From: Bacilli bacterium
Lineage (GTDB): Bacteria; Bacillota_I; Bacilli_A; RF39; UBA660
Reading direction: 5' to 3'
Assembly: GCA_017519965.1 (NCBI GenBank)
Contig: JAFWRK010000039.1
Span: 1-64,000 of the forward strand
DNA length: 64,000 nt
In this document: one piece after another, positions 41,365 through 49,813 of the stretch
Numbering within the stretch: position 1 is the stretch's first letter
Layout: every line of letters begins with the position of its first letter
Notes under the pieces: generated by a model
Seen by the model: the letters and a program-made list of their open reading frames with translations, nothing else
Database searches by the model: none
What the model was told of the DNA's origin: nothing
Position numbers and translations under genes: made by a program

Positions 41365-42270
41365 TTAGTCTCTCCTGTTTTCACTTATTAGTTCAATATT
41401 TGTTGTTAATTGTTTTATTCTTTCTATTATTCTTCTTGCTTTTACTTTATCTACTCCTGATGTAGTTATTGAGAGAGATTTCTCTAATTCTGCTAAAGTT
41501 AAGTTCGATGTAAAGAATGTCGGTAAATGATTTTCCATCCTATATTGTAAGATTGGTCCTAATATTTCATCTCTTGACCAATTACTACAGTTTTCTGCTC
41601 CAATATCATCTAATAATAATAATGGTGCTTTTTTAGTATAATTAAATCTTTCATCATAATCATTATTGAAGGAAGCTTTTAAACTTCTTAAAAATTCAGG
41701 ATAATATATTAAAACACTTTTTACATTTTTCTTTGCCATCTCATTAAATAAGGAAGCTATTAAATATGTTTTTCCTGATCCAAATGAACCATTCAAATAT
41801 ATTCCTTTAGGGTTTTCACCTTTATAGTACTTTTCCATAAACTCTTTAAAATACTTTACTATTGGAATTCTTGCTTTATCATCTTTATACATATTTTTAA
41901 AGGTAGCATTTTGTATTTCTATAGGCATTTCATATAATTCTATATTCTTTTTATATGATTCTTTTTCTAATCTTTTTAATTCTTTTGGACAGGCATTGTA
42001 TGAAAATGTAATACTATTTGTTGATTTTTCTGGTGTTAGTAGATAACCTGATACTGCATTTTCACATGCAGATAGATTTTTACAATTTAAACAATTCTTA
42101 TATTCATTAAATGAATCTTCTAGAGATGAAGTATATTTCATTAGTATCTCATCTTCTATTTTTAATGAATCTAAATATTTTCTAAATTCTTTATCACTAC
42201 AAGCATCATAAAAAGAATTGACGAGCTTTTTCTCATCTAAGTTATTTAATAGATTTTCTTTATCTTTCAT
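41365..42270 (-). CDS. dnaI: Primosomal helicase loader DnaI
   Basis: 301 residues. N-terminal zinc-binding segment (CLNCKNLSAC with later CPKEL) followed by an AAA+ domain: Walker A GSFGSGKTYL, Walker B APLLLLDDIGAE, sensor-like FFTSNLTLAEL and a C-terminal arginine RIIERIKQL. Loads the replicative helicase at oriC or stalled forks together with DnaB/DnaD. In Bacillus it follows dnaB; no dnaB is adjacent here, and its downstream neighbour is an RNB-like protein instead. GGTGGTGATT precedes the ATG. Confidence 0.93.
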   Translation of the reverse strand: MKDKENLLNNLDEKKLVNSFYDACSDKEFRKYLDSLKIEDEILMKYTSSLEDSFNEYKNCLNCKNLSACENAVSGYLLTPEKSTNSITFSYNACPKELKRLEKESYKKNIELYEMPIEIQNATFKNMYKDDKARIPIVKYFKEFMEKYYKGENPKGIYLNGSFGSGKTYLIASLFNEMAKKNVKSVLIYYPEFLRSLKASFNNDYDERFNYTKKAPLLLLDDIGAENCSNWSRDEILGPILQYRMENHLPTFFTSNLTLAELEKSLSITTSGVDKVKARRIIERIKQLTTNIELISENRRD

Positions 42271-42305
42271 ACAATCACCACCTAGAGTTAATGTAACAAA
42301 ATATA

Positions 42306-43136
42306 TTATATTTGTCTAGAAATATCTTTCTTTATTTCAAAAGTTTTTGCTTGATAAGTTCTTTTATTCTCTCTTTCTATTTTTTTACCATCTTTTATAT
42401 AGTAATCAGAGTATTCTTTAGATATATCTCCATTTATGAAATTAATGAATTCTTCATTTGTCATAGCACCTACAAATTGTATATATGATTTCATTTTTTT
42501 ACTAGTTTTATAATAAGTAACTGGTAGGCTATAATCTAAAATGGCATAGTCATTTTTTCTTTTTACAATATTATAACAATGTTGAGTCTCTTCTTTTTCA
42601 TTTTCAACACATCCTATTGCGTAATATGATTCTATATCATACATACTAAGCAGTTGTTCTGCAAGAGCTGATTTTTCAGTACAAAGAGCTACTCCTTTTC
42701 CTTTTAAATCTCCTATTTGATTACTTTCTAATGCAGTAAAGAACTCCTCATCTGTTTTAGAATTCTTCATTGCTTCATAATTAAATACTTCTTCTCTACT
42801 TCCTTCTTTTGGATAGCCAAAATAATTATTAATAAAGTATTCTAAGTTATAAATTAATTTCTTTTTATTATCTATATTATTGCTTCTTATAAAACGTGCA
42901 AATTCATAAAAGTAATCAGTTGTCTTCATACTATAATCTTCTATATTTTGTGATGCATATTTTATTCTAGTATCTAAATTTATGAATCCTTTATGTATTT
43001 CATTAGTGTGGCCTAATCCAGTAAAACCTAACATATCTTTTTTGTCACTTATTTTATTGCAACTATCTATAGAATCTTTTACAATATCATCTAATTCTTC
43101 TTCGGTACAATTTAACACTTTTTCTAGTAAATTCAT
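42306..43136 (-). CDS. Transglutaminase-like cysteine protease-fold protein, function unknown
   Basis: 276 residues, cytosolic. The segment GKGVALCTEKSALAEQLL, then TQHCYNIVKR and YAILDYSLP, gives a Cys152-His186-Asp201 arrangement in the order and spacing of transglutaminase-like cysteine hydrolases. The N-terminal 130 residues are mostly helical. I do not know the substrate. The ATG at 43136 has AAGGTGAT; the GTG at 43145 lies within that site. First (most downstream) gene of an accessory block. Fold call is by eye. Confidence 0.68.
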   Translation of the reverse strand: MNLLEKVLNCTEEELDDIVKDSIDSCNKISDKKDMLGFTGLGHTNEIHKGFINLDTRIKYASQNIEDYSMKTTDYFYEFARFIRSNNIDNKKKLIYNLEYFINNYFGYPKEGSREEVFNYEAMKNSKTDEEFFTALESNQIGDLKGKGVALCTEKSALAEQLLSMYDIESYYAIGCVENEKEETQHCYNIVKRKNDYAILDYSLPVTYYKTSKKMKSYIQFVGAMTNEEFINFINGDISKEYSDYYIKDGKKIERENKRTYQAKTFEIKKDISRQI

Positions 43137-43163
43137 AAGCATCACCTTTAAATATTATAACAT

Positions 43164-43189
43164 AATAAAAAGAGATTTTATTATCTCTT
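43164..43189 (-). terminator. Terminator of the P-loop NTPase gene
   Basis: Stem AAGAGAT/ATCTCTT with 6-base loop and T-run on the minus strand, at the stop codon. Confidence 0.72.
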
Positions 43190-43748
43190 AACAAATATAA
43201 TAATTATTAATATCTTCTATAATTTTCGTAAAAGTTAATTGCCTATCTTCATATGTATCATAGTACTTAATATTATGACTTGTACAAAAATCATAATTAT
43301 CTTTATCTATTTCTTCTAAATTATAAAAATGACTTTTTATCTTTTCATCTGACCATTCATTTGTATAATCTTTTTCTCTATCATTTTTTCTAATACCAAC
43401 TATTACTTCATCTATTGACCTGCATCCTAATCCTAAGCAGATAATGTAATCATTGTTATCTATTACATTATATAATTCTTCAATGGAACAAAAATCTCCT
43501 TCAATTAAAGTTGGTGAAGACAATATTGTATTATTCCAATGTGAAAATTCAACTATAAACTTTGGCAATATTTTCTTTCTTGCATCACTATTTCTATTAT
43601 GCATGTTTAATTCTGGCTGAGTTTCAATAAACCCATTTCTTATAGCTTCAAAAGATATTTGATTATATTTAGGAAATCTTTCTTTTATAAGCATTGATAA
43701 AGTACTTTTACCACTCCTTGGTATTCCAATTATATAAATATTCTTCAT
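43188..43748 (-). CDS. Small P-loop NTPase (kinase-like), function unknown
   Basis: 186 residues. Walker A at the N-terminus (YIIGIPRSGKSTLSMLI), an acidic patch LIEGDFC likely serving as Walker B, and a lid-like segment GIRKNDREKDYTNEWSDEKI. The shape is of small-molecule kinases or shikimate-kinase-like proteins common beside phosphatase genes. Substrate unknown. GAGGTAA precedes the ATG. It lies 12 bases after the gene ending at 43761 with no terminator between. Confidence 0.78.
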   Translation of the reverse strand: MKNIYIIGIPRSGKSTLSMLIKERFPKYNQISFEAIRNGFIETQPELNMHNRNSDARKKILPKFIVEFSHWNNTILSSPTLIEGDFCSIEELYNVIDNNDYIICLGLGCRSIDEVIVGIRKNDREKDYTNEWSDEKIKSHFYNLEEIDKDNYDFCTSHNIKYYDTYEDRQLTFTKIIEDINNYYIC

Positions 43749-43760
43749 ACTATTACCTCA

Positions 43761-44375
43761 TCATTTAAAAAACTTTAGATTACTCTTTATTGTTTCTTTA
43801 CTATTACTTTTAATATATTCTTTATACTCTATTATTCTGTCATGTAGTTCAGGATGATATTTTTCTAACATTTCAAATGAATCATCAATATTAGTACCTT
43901 GAAGATACATTATGATTGCACATTCAATTAAATCACTATCATCTTTTGGGTATTCTTTAGGTCTATCTGGATATAAATATATTTTTAGTTTTTTATTTTT
44001 TTCTAATTCTTTTAGATATTCATATACATTTGGAATGATTATCTCATCTAATACTTTTACTTTTTCTTTAGATATATATTCATTATCTCCAACACCTAAT
44101 TCATTATGTTTAATAAATGTAGAATCATCTAATATATAGTATCTTCCTTCGGTTTGAAATATATTTTTTAAAGCATCTTTTTTTCTTTCTATTAAACATC
44201 TTTTTCCATCATCATATCCATAAATATTTGTATAATTTAAATTTCCACCTTTAACAGAATATATAAGGGCTTCTATTTTATCTGTTGTTGCATAAACATA
44301 TGCCTCTCCATGATTTACTTTCCTAGGTTCCATTATTTTTAACCCACTAATTTTAGTACCTCTGTATAATTCCAT
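43761..44375 (-). CDS. Unknown protein, possible ADP-ribosyltransferase-like fold
   Basis: 204 residues. Starts MELYRGTKISGLKIMEPR with the AGGATGTG site at the right distance; the longer frame to 44459 would overlap the upstream gene. The opening L-Y-R-G-T, the following YVYATTDKIEALIYSVKGG, and a mid-protein EYISKEKVKVLDEI resemble small Firmicutes proteins of the 'YRGT...VYAT' type, whose pattern is reminiscent of ADP-ribosyltransferase folds. This is weak, and I would not assign enzymatic activity. A helical C-terminus follows (CAIIMYLQGTNIDDSFEMLE). Confidence 0.65.
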   Translation of the reverse strand: MELYRGTKISGLKIMEPRKVNHGEAYVYATTDKIEALIYSVKGGNLNYTNIYGYDDGKRCLIERKKDALKNIFQTEGRYYILDDSTFIKHNELGVGDNEYISKEKVKVLDEIIIPNVYEYLKELEKNKKLKIYLYPDRPKEYPKDDSDLIECAIIMYLQGTNIDDSFEMLEKYHPELHDRIIEYKEYIKSNSKETIKSNLKFFK

Positions 44376-44445
44376 TTTTTCACATCCTGTTTTTATTATA
44401 ACAAAAAAGAATCTAAATTTATAATAATTAATCTTAGTTTTTCTA

Positions 44446-45072
44446 TTAATTAATAACATCTATATCTATTATTTTTTTGTCTACATATGTTATTTTATAT
44501 ACTCCTGGACTTTTAGGTTTATTTTCTACTGTTGTTTTATTATTATATTTTACTGTAATTGTATTTTCATCATATTCAAAGTCACAATTATTTTGAAAAA
44601 AAGATAATAACATAATTCCATGTATAACTATTATAGATTTATCTTTATCACTATTTAATAATTCTTCTATAAAATCATTAAATCTCTTATCCATATCATT
44701 TAGTGATTCACCATTAAATACTTTAAAATTCTTATCATCAAATGATTTTTTAGTAAAATCGTCTGGTAATTGATTTAAATAATCTACTCCAAAATCTCTT
44801 TCGTTTATTCTTTCATCTAATTTAATTTTTGTATTATTTGCTTCAGATAAATATTTTGCTGTTGCAATTGCTCTAAATGAATCACTTGAATAAATATCTT
44901 TAATACCATTTAATTCATCAATTTTTATTAATTCACTGGCTTTTTTTTCTCCTAATACTGATAAAATCATATTCCTATTATAATCATGCCAACTCACATT
45001 ATTATAATCACTGTAATTATCTATTTCTATAAATGGACTTGAATGTCTTATTAAATATATTGTTTTTTTCAT
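44446..45072 (-). CDS. Histidine phosphatase family protein
   Basis: 208 residues of the phosphoglycerate-mutase fold: TIYLIRHSSPF (RHS in place of RHG, catalytic His kept), DIYSSDSFRAIATAKYL, RINERDFGVDYL, NGESLNDMDKRFNDFIEEL, and the second histidine in IIVIHGIMLLSFF. The substrate is not predictable. It is a paralog of the gene at 45492 (same block order and the same NGESLND segment). GGAGATGAT precedes the ATG at 45072. Confidence 0.85.
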   Translation of the reverse strand: MKKTIYLIRHSSPFIEIDNYSDYNNVSWHDYNRNMILSVLGEKKASELIKIDELNGIKDIYSSDSFRAIATAKYLSEANNTKIKLDERINERDFGVDYLNQLPDDFTKKSFDDKNFKVFNGESLNDMDKRFNDFIEELLNSDKDKSIIVIHGIMLLSFFQNNCDFEYDENTITVKYNNKTTVENKPKSPGVYKITYVDKKIIDIDVIN

Positions 45073-45097
45073 GTTTATCATCTCCAAGTTTATTATA

Positions 45098-45454
45098 TCA
45101 TACTAAATCATATTCTCTTGATATTATTCTATCATCTGAACAATACTTTATGACGTATTCATTATCTTGTTTACAAATAATTATACCTACTGTGCTATTT
45201 TCTTCAATTGTTTTGACATGCTTATCTATATAATTCATGTATATAATAATTTGTCCTGTATGTTCTTTTCTTAGTTCAGTTACTTTTAATTCAATAACTA
45301 CATAACATTTATACTTAATATTATACAAAAGTAAATCTATATAATTATATGATCCACAATTAAATATAACTTTTTCTACTTTGTAATTTTCTAATAAGAT
45401 ATTTGCTTCTCCAATATGATCATAGTCTCCATGTGGTGGCATACGTTTATGCAT
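45098..45454 (-). pseudogene. Chimeric fragment: piece of comEC fused to the end of a DUF1016 nuclease gene
   Basis: The reading frame begins HGDYDHIGEANILLENYKVE and continues to GSYNY, matching the metallo-hydrolase part of ComEC (47561-47656) at about 87% DNA identity by my hand alignment. It then continues IDLLLYNIKYKCYVVIELK through YDKH-like helices to SREYDLV, which is the PDDEXK-containing end of a DUF1016/YhcG protein. Neither part is complete, no ribosome binding site precedes the first ATG, and the join occurs inside the TATAATTATAT shared by both. Best read as a recombination scar rather than a functional gene. Confidence 0.8.
45341..45436. repeat. Diverged copy of a comEC segment
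   Basis: About 95 bases matching 47561-47656 inside comEC with about a dozen differences. Similarity stops sharply at CATG on one side and at the DUF1016 join on the other. Confidence 0.8.
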
Positions 45455-45467
45455 ACGAATTTTTGCA

Positions 45468-45493
45468 AAGAAAAAGAACTATTTAAAGTTCTT
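45468..45493 (-). terminator. Terminator of the second histidine phosphatase gene
   Basis: Stem AAGAACT/AGTTCTT, 6-base loop, T-rich tail on the minus strand, at the stop codon. Confidence 0.7.
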
Positions 45494-46094
45494 ATCTTAT
45501 ATTCATAATATCTATTAAATTATTATCATCATCAAATTCAAGTTTAAAAGATTCACAGTAATTCCACTTACCATCAAAAAATTCTTTATCATTATATGTA
45601 TATGGACCATCATAATTTATTTCACACCATTTACTAAATAATGCTGCTAAAGCAGTAGAATGTCCAACAATTAAAATTTTCTTTTCCTTATAATTTTTCA
45701 AAATATCATTTAATGCTTCTTCTTCTCTTTTAATAACGTCATTTAACGATTCACCATTTTCTATTCTATAGTTAAAATCATTAAATTGCCTTTCTCCAAA
45801 ATCAGTTGGTAATTCATCCCAACTATTTATTCCAAATTTTCTTTCTCCAAATCTTTCATCGATATTTATTTTATTTGATGCAAAGTATTTTGCTGTACCT
45901 ATGGCACGCACATAATTAGATGAAAATACTACATCAAAGTTTTTTAATTCTTCTAATTTACTTTTTTCTTTGGCAATTTCTTCACCATTTTTTGTTAATG
46001 GCCACTTTTCATTTTGTAATTGTAATGAATCACTATTTTTAATATTGTTTGATTTTAATGCTTCTGAATGTCTAATAAAATAGATTGTTGTCAT
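45492..46094 (-). CDS. Histidine phosphatase family protein
   Basis: 200 residues. TIYFIRHSEALKSNN (catalytic His), VVFSSNYVRAIGTAKYF, RFGERKFGINSWDELPTDF, NGESLNDVIKREEEALND and IVGHSTALAAL for the second histidine. Same domain order as the protein at 44446, so the pair probably arose by duplication. Between them lies the comEC/DUF1016 scar. The ATG at 46094 with GGAGCG upstream is preferred to 46109. Confidence 0.86.
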   Translation of the reverse strand: MTTIYFIRHSEALKSNNIKNSDSLQLQNEKWPLTKNGEEIAKEKSKLEELKNFDVVFSSNYVRAIGTAKYFASNKINIDERFGERKFGINSWDELPTDFGERQFNDFNYRIENGESLNDVIKREEEALNDILKNYKEKKILIVGHSTALAALFSKWCEINYDGPYTYNDKEFFDGKWNYCESFKLEFDDDNNLIDIMNIR

Positions 46095-46119
46095 ATTATC
46101 ACGCTCCATATTTATTGTA

Positions 46120-47072
46120 TCACATCAGCTCCATATTTTTCTTTTCATTTTCTATAACATCTATGAATTCTTTCTCACTTGGTATTGTCAATCTAAATTC
46201 TGAAGAAAATATAGTTTTGTTATCTTCTGGTAGTGTATATTTAACTACTGTTTCGTTTTTATCTGTAGAAAGTAATATACCTATGGTCTTATTTTCAGTT
46301 TCTTGTTTAATTTCTCTATCATAATAATTAACGTACATTTGCATTTGCCCAATATCTTTATGAGTTACTTTTCCTATTTTTAAATCTATTATTACAAAGC
46401 AATTAAGTATTCTATTATAAAATACTAAATCCGAATAAAAATGTTCAGTATCTATTGTAATTCTTACTTGGTTACCTACAAATGTAAAACCCTTACCAAG
46501 TTCAAGTAAAAATTCTTTTAAATGCTCTAATATGTTTTTCTCTAAATCACTTTCTAAATAATTCGTATCATCTTTAATATCTAAAAATTCTAATACAAAA
46601 GGATCTTTAATAATATCTTTGCTTTCGTAAATGCTATTACCTTTCGTAGATAACTCTAATAGTTTTGATTTATCTTTAGAATTAGCTATCCTTTCATATA
46701 AAAATTTCTTTTTGTCTCATCATCTATTTTAATTAATTCTAAATAATGAGACCATGTCAATTGGGACAACATCGTTGTCCTTTTTGGATAACATAAATAC
46801 AGTTTTCTCATTCTCTTTAAATTTCTTGTTGAAAAACCTTTTCCAAATTCATTAGTTAATTGATTTGATAAATTTTCAATAAGATAATCTCCATATTTTG
46901 CTCTATCTTGTCCGTTTTGCTTTTCAACAATTACTTTTCCTATATTCCAATATAAATTAATCATTTCAGTATTCACTGTTTTATATATTCTATTTTTACT
47001 TTGATCTATTAAGCTTTTTATATAATCATATAATTTATTAATTTCATCATCTTTAATTATTACTTCATTCAT
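46120..47072 (-). pseudogene. DUF1016/YhcG-family PDDEXK nuclease gene, broken by internal deletion and frameshift
   Basis: The N-terminal domain is intact (MNEVIIKDDEINKLYDYIKS to SHYLELIKIDDETKRNF) but ends in TAG at 46686. In another frame the protein resumes as FLYERIANSKDKSKLLELS, then KDIIKDPFVLEFLD, ELGKGFTFVGNQ and SDLVFYNRILNCFVIIDLKI (PDDEXK core), finishing at 46120. The stretch normally found between (a W-S-T-R-x-L-E-R-Q-I segment) is missing. The two pieces meet at TTTTTATATGAA, which both flanking codon runs would share, pointing to deletion between short repeats. Intact relatives are nucleases found near restriction or defence loci. Confidence 0.85.
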
Positions 47073-47086
47073 TTACATACTCCTTC

Positions 47087-49117
47087 CTATGGTTCGCATG
47101 TTTCTATCTTTAATTTATTATTTTTAACCTTAAATATAACGCTCCCATCCTCGTCTGTTCTATATATTTTTGATTTTTCTAAATTATTCAATGCTTCTTT
47201 ATTTGGATGTCCATAACGATTATTATTACCTACACTAATAATAGAATATTTAGGATTCATTTCTTCTATAAACTCAATACTTGTACTTGTACTAGATCCA
47301 TGGTGTCCTACCTTTAATACATCAATATTTGATAAATTATATTTTTTTAATATTTCTTTTTCTGTAATATTTGAAGCATCTCCCATGAACATGAATTTAT
47401 AACCATTTAATTCTGTATAGATAACAATACTATTATTGTTTTCATCATTATATTCTTTTGTATTTAAAAAATATAGTTTAGTACCTATATTTAATTCTTT
47501 GATACATGTGTAATAAATAATATTTTTTTTGTTTAATTTTTTTATTAATTCTTTTTCTAAATAGTTATATGATCCACAATTAAAGATAACTTTTTCTACT
47601 CTATAGTTCTCTATTAGAATACTTGCTTCTCCAATGTGATCATAATCTCCATGAGTTAATACTAAGTAATCTATTTTTTTAATACCTTTTTGTTTTAATA
47701 TATTGATAGTTATATTTTTTACAATACTATTATTACTACCTACTTTTCCTCCAGTATCTATTAAAATAGTTTTATTATTATAATGAATAATTGTAGAATC
47801 TCCTTGTCCTACATTAATAAATTCTATGAAGTTATTTTTAATTATTATGGGATATAAAAAATGAACAAATAAAATAACTATAATTATATAATTCTTTTTA
47901 GTTGATTTTGTAATTATAAAAAGAATAATTATAAATAATAATATGTAGTAAATAATATTAAATCTTATGAATATCAGTCTAGTACATTCTATTCTATTAA
48001 ATAATAATGATGTTGTTTCTAATAGTTTTGTTAAATAATTATATATAAATGATAATTCAGGTATTAAAAAAACAATTAAAGATAAAGGGAATACAACTAG
48101 AGATACTAATGGTACATAAAATAGATTTAAGATTATACTTATTAAGTTAATACTGGAATAATTATATAAAGAAATGGGTAAAGAAATATAAAATGATAAT
48201 AAAGATGTTCTAAATAATGATTTAAAATAACTATTTGTATTTAAATAATCACTTTTAATTAATAAAACTAAAGAAATTGAAAAAGAGTATAAAAATCCAC
48301 TATCAAATATATAAAATGGATTAATTAATAAAGTTACTGATAATACTATTATATAGAGATTAATTTTATTTATATAGAAGTAATATATCTTATTAATATT
48401 GAATATATAAAAGAATAGTACTCCTCTTAATATTGATGGAGAAAATCCGACTAATAATAAATATATAAATAATAATATACCTGTTAATAAATACCTTTTA
48501 TTTTCATTTAATCTTCTTAATACTTTTAATATAATTCCTGATAATAGTGATATATGCATACCACTTATGGCAAATAAATGACTTATCCCATTTTCTTGAT
48601 ATGACGTTAATACATCTTTATTAATTAAAGATTTATCTCCTAATAAAAAAGTATATAAATATGGATTATTATTTAGTCTTTTAATAATACTTCTTTTAAA
48701 TATATAAAATATATTATTAGTACTTTTTATTTTCTTTATACCTTTAACAGTCATTATGTAGTCAATATTTTTTATTCTTAAATATTTTCTATAATTAAAT
48801 AATCCTTTAGTTGTTGGTTCTTCTGGTATTTTTATTATTCCTTTAATATTATAGATATCTCCTAGTTTTATATTTCTGATTAAATAATTTTTTTCTTTAT
48901 TACTTTTAAAATAATAATTACATATAACTTTATATCTATTTAAATACATTACTAATTTATCATCTGTTACTTGATAAGAACTAATACTTGATGTTAAATT
49001 GTTACTTATTTCTTTTCTATGATAAGTTGCTATTCTTATAGTAGATATTAATAATACTAGTATTAATAAAATAATATATGGATAATTAAGTAGTAATATT
49101 TTCCTTAATTTGAGCAA
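47087..49117 (-). CDS. comEC: Competence protein ComEC/Rec2
   Basis: 676 residues. DNA-uptake channel. An N-terminal OB-like region (GDIYNIKGIIKIPEEP), the competence domain with many membrane helices (GISHLFAISGMHISLLSGII is the diagnostic motif), and a C-terminal metallo-hydrolase domain (FINVGQGDSTIIHY, LVLTHGDYDHIGEA, FMGDASNITE, VGHHGSSTST). The start is TTG at 49117 inside the comEA end, with AGGAGA eight bases upstream, giving a 32-base overlap with comEA. Part of the hydrolase domain has a decayed copy at 45341-45436. Full length, so natural transformation is possible if pilus genes exist elsewhere. Confidence 0.95.
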   Translation of the reverse strand: MLKLRKILLLNYPYIILLILVLLISTIRIATYHRKEISNNLTSSISSYQVTDDKLVMYLNRYKVICNYYFKSNKEKNYLIRNIKLGDIYNIKGIIKIPEEPTTKGLFNYRKYLRIKNIDYIMTVKGIKKIKSTNNIFYIFKRSIIKRLNNNPYLYTFLLGDKSLINKDVLTSYQENGISHLFAISGMHISLLSGIILKVLRRLNENKRYLLTGILLFIYLLLVGFSPSILRGVLFFYIFNINKIYYFYINKINLYIIVLSVTLLINPFYIFDSGFLYSFSISLVLLIKSDYLNTNSYFKSLFRTSLLSFYISLPISLYNYSSINLISIILNLFYVPLVSLVVFPLSLIVFLIPELSFIYNYLTKLLETTSLLFNRIECTRLIFIRFNIIYYILLFIIILFIITKSTKKNYIIIVILFVHFLYPIIIKNNFIEFINVGQGDSTIIHYNNKTILIDTGGKVGSNNSIVKNITINILKQKGIKKIDYLVLTHGDYDHIGEASILIENYRVEKVIFNCGSYNYLEKELIKKLNKKNIIYYTCIKELNIGTKLYFLNTKEYNDENNNSIVIYTELNGYKFMFMGDASNITEKEILKKYNLSNIDVLKVGHHGSSTSTSIEFIEEMNPKYSIISVGNNNRYGHPNKEALNNLEKSKIYRTDEDGSVIFKVKNNKLKIETCEP

Positions 49118-49757
49118 ATAAGTTATCTCCTATACCATTTACATTCTTAATATCTTCTATAGTATTAAACTTACTCTTTGTTTCTCTATATTCAATTATA
49201 CTTTTAGCTTTGCTTTCTCCTACACCTGGTAGTTTCATTAATTCTTCTAATGATGCAGTATTAATATTTATTTTTCCTGTTACTTCATTTTTATCATTTT
49301 CTATACAAGCATCATTTATTAATGAATTTTCATCTTTTTGAATACATTTATCTATTACTTGTTCTTCAATTTCTTTAGTAGTTTTAAAATCATTTACTTC
49401 TTCATTTGAATATATAATTATTACCATTTCATCAGTTATCTTTTTACTTAAATTAATTACAGAAGTATTAGCATTTTCTGTTAATCCTCCAGCTTTATTA
49501 ATAACATCTATTACTCTCGAATCATTATCTAATTCATATATTCCTGGATTAATTATTTCTCCTTTAATATCTACTTGTAATTGTTTTTTTGTTTCTACTT
49601 CTTTCTTTTCTAGAGATTTTTCTACTATTACTTCATCTTTTTTTTCTTTTTTATTACTCATAACATTTCTTATTACAAAAAAAGATGATACTCCGAGTAT
49701 TGTTAATATAATTATTCCCAAAATGATTTGTTTTCTATATCTATAGTGAAATGACAT
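49086..49757 (-). CDS. comEA: Competence protein ComEA
   Basis: 223 residues. Membrane anchor (IILGIIILTILGVSSFFVI), an SLBB domain (VDIKGEIINPGIYELDNDSR), a linker, and the C-terminal helix-hairpin-helix DNA-binding domain (INTASLEELMKLPGVGESKA, then IEDIKNVNGIGDNLFAQI). Captures double-stranded DNA outside the membrane for ComEC. AGGAGGTG precedes the start. Confidence 0.94.
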   Translation of the reverse strand: MSFHYRYRKQIILGIIILTILGVSSFFVIRNVMSNKKEKKDEVIVEKSLEKKEVETKKQLQVDIKGEIINPGIYELDNDSRVIDVINKAGGLTENANTSVINLSKKITDEMVIIIYSNEEVNDFKTTKEIEEQVIDKCIQKDENSLINDACIENDKNEVTGKININTASLEELMKLPGVGESKAKSIIEYRETKSKFNTIEDIKNVNGIGDNLFAQIKENITT

Positions 49758-49783
49758 ATCACACCTCCTATAAATATAATTCT

Positions 49784-49813
49784 AAAAAAAAAGAAAAGTT
49801 CTAAACTTTTCTT
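49784..49813 (-). terminator. Terminator of the DHH phosphoesterase gene
   Basis: Ten-base-pair stem AAGAAAAGTT/AACTTTTCTT with 3-base loop and T-run on the minus strand; overlaps the stop. Confidence 0.86.

Noticed and set aside
45098..45454. Reading the 118-residue frame as an intact small nuclease or ComEC-like protein
   Set aside because: Both parts are fragments of larger genes and no ribosome binding site precedes it.
49086..49117. Overlap of comEA and comEC as a sign of frameshift
   Set aside because: Both proteins are complete; comEC has a TTG start with AGGAGA at the right distance. Overlap by this pair is normal.
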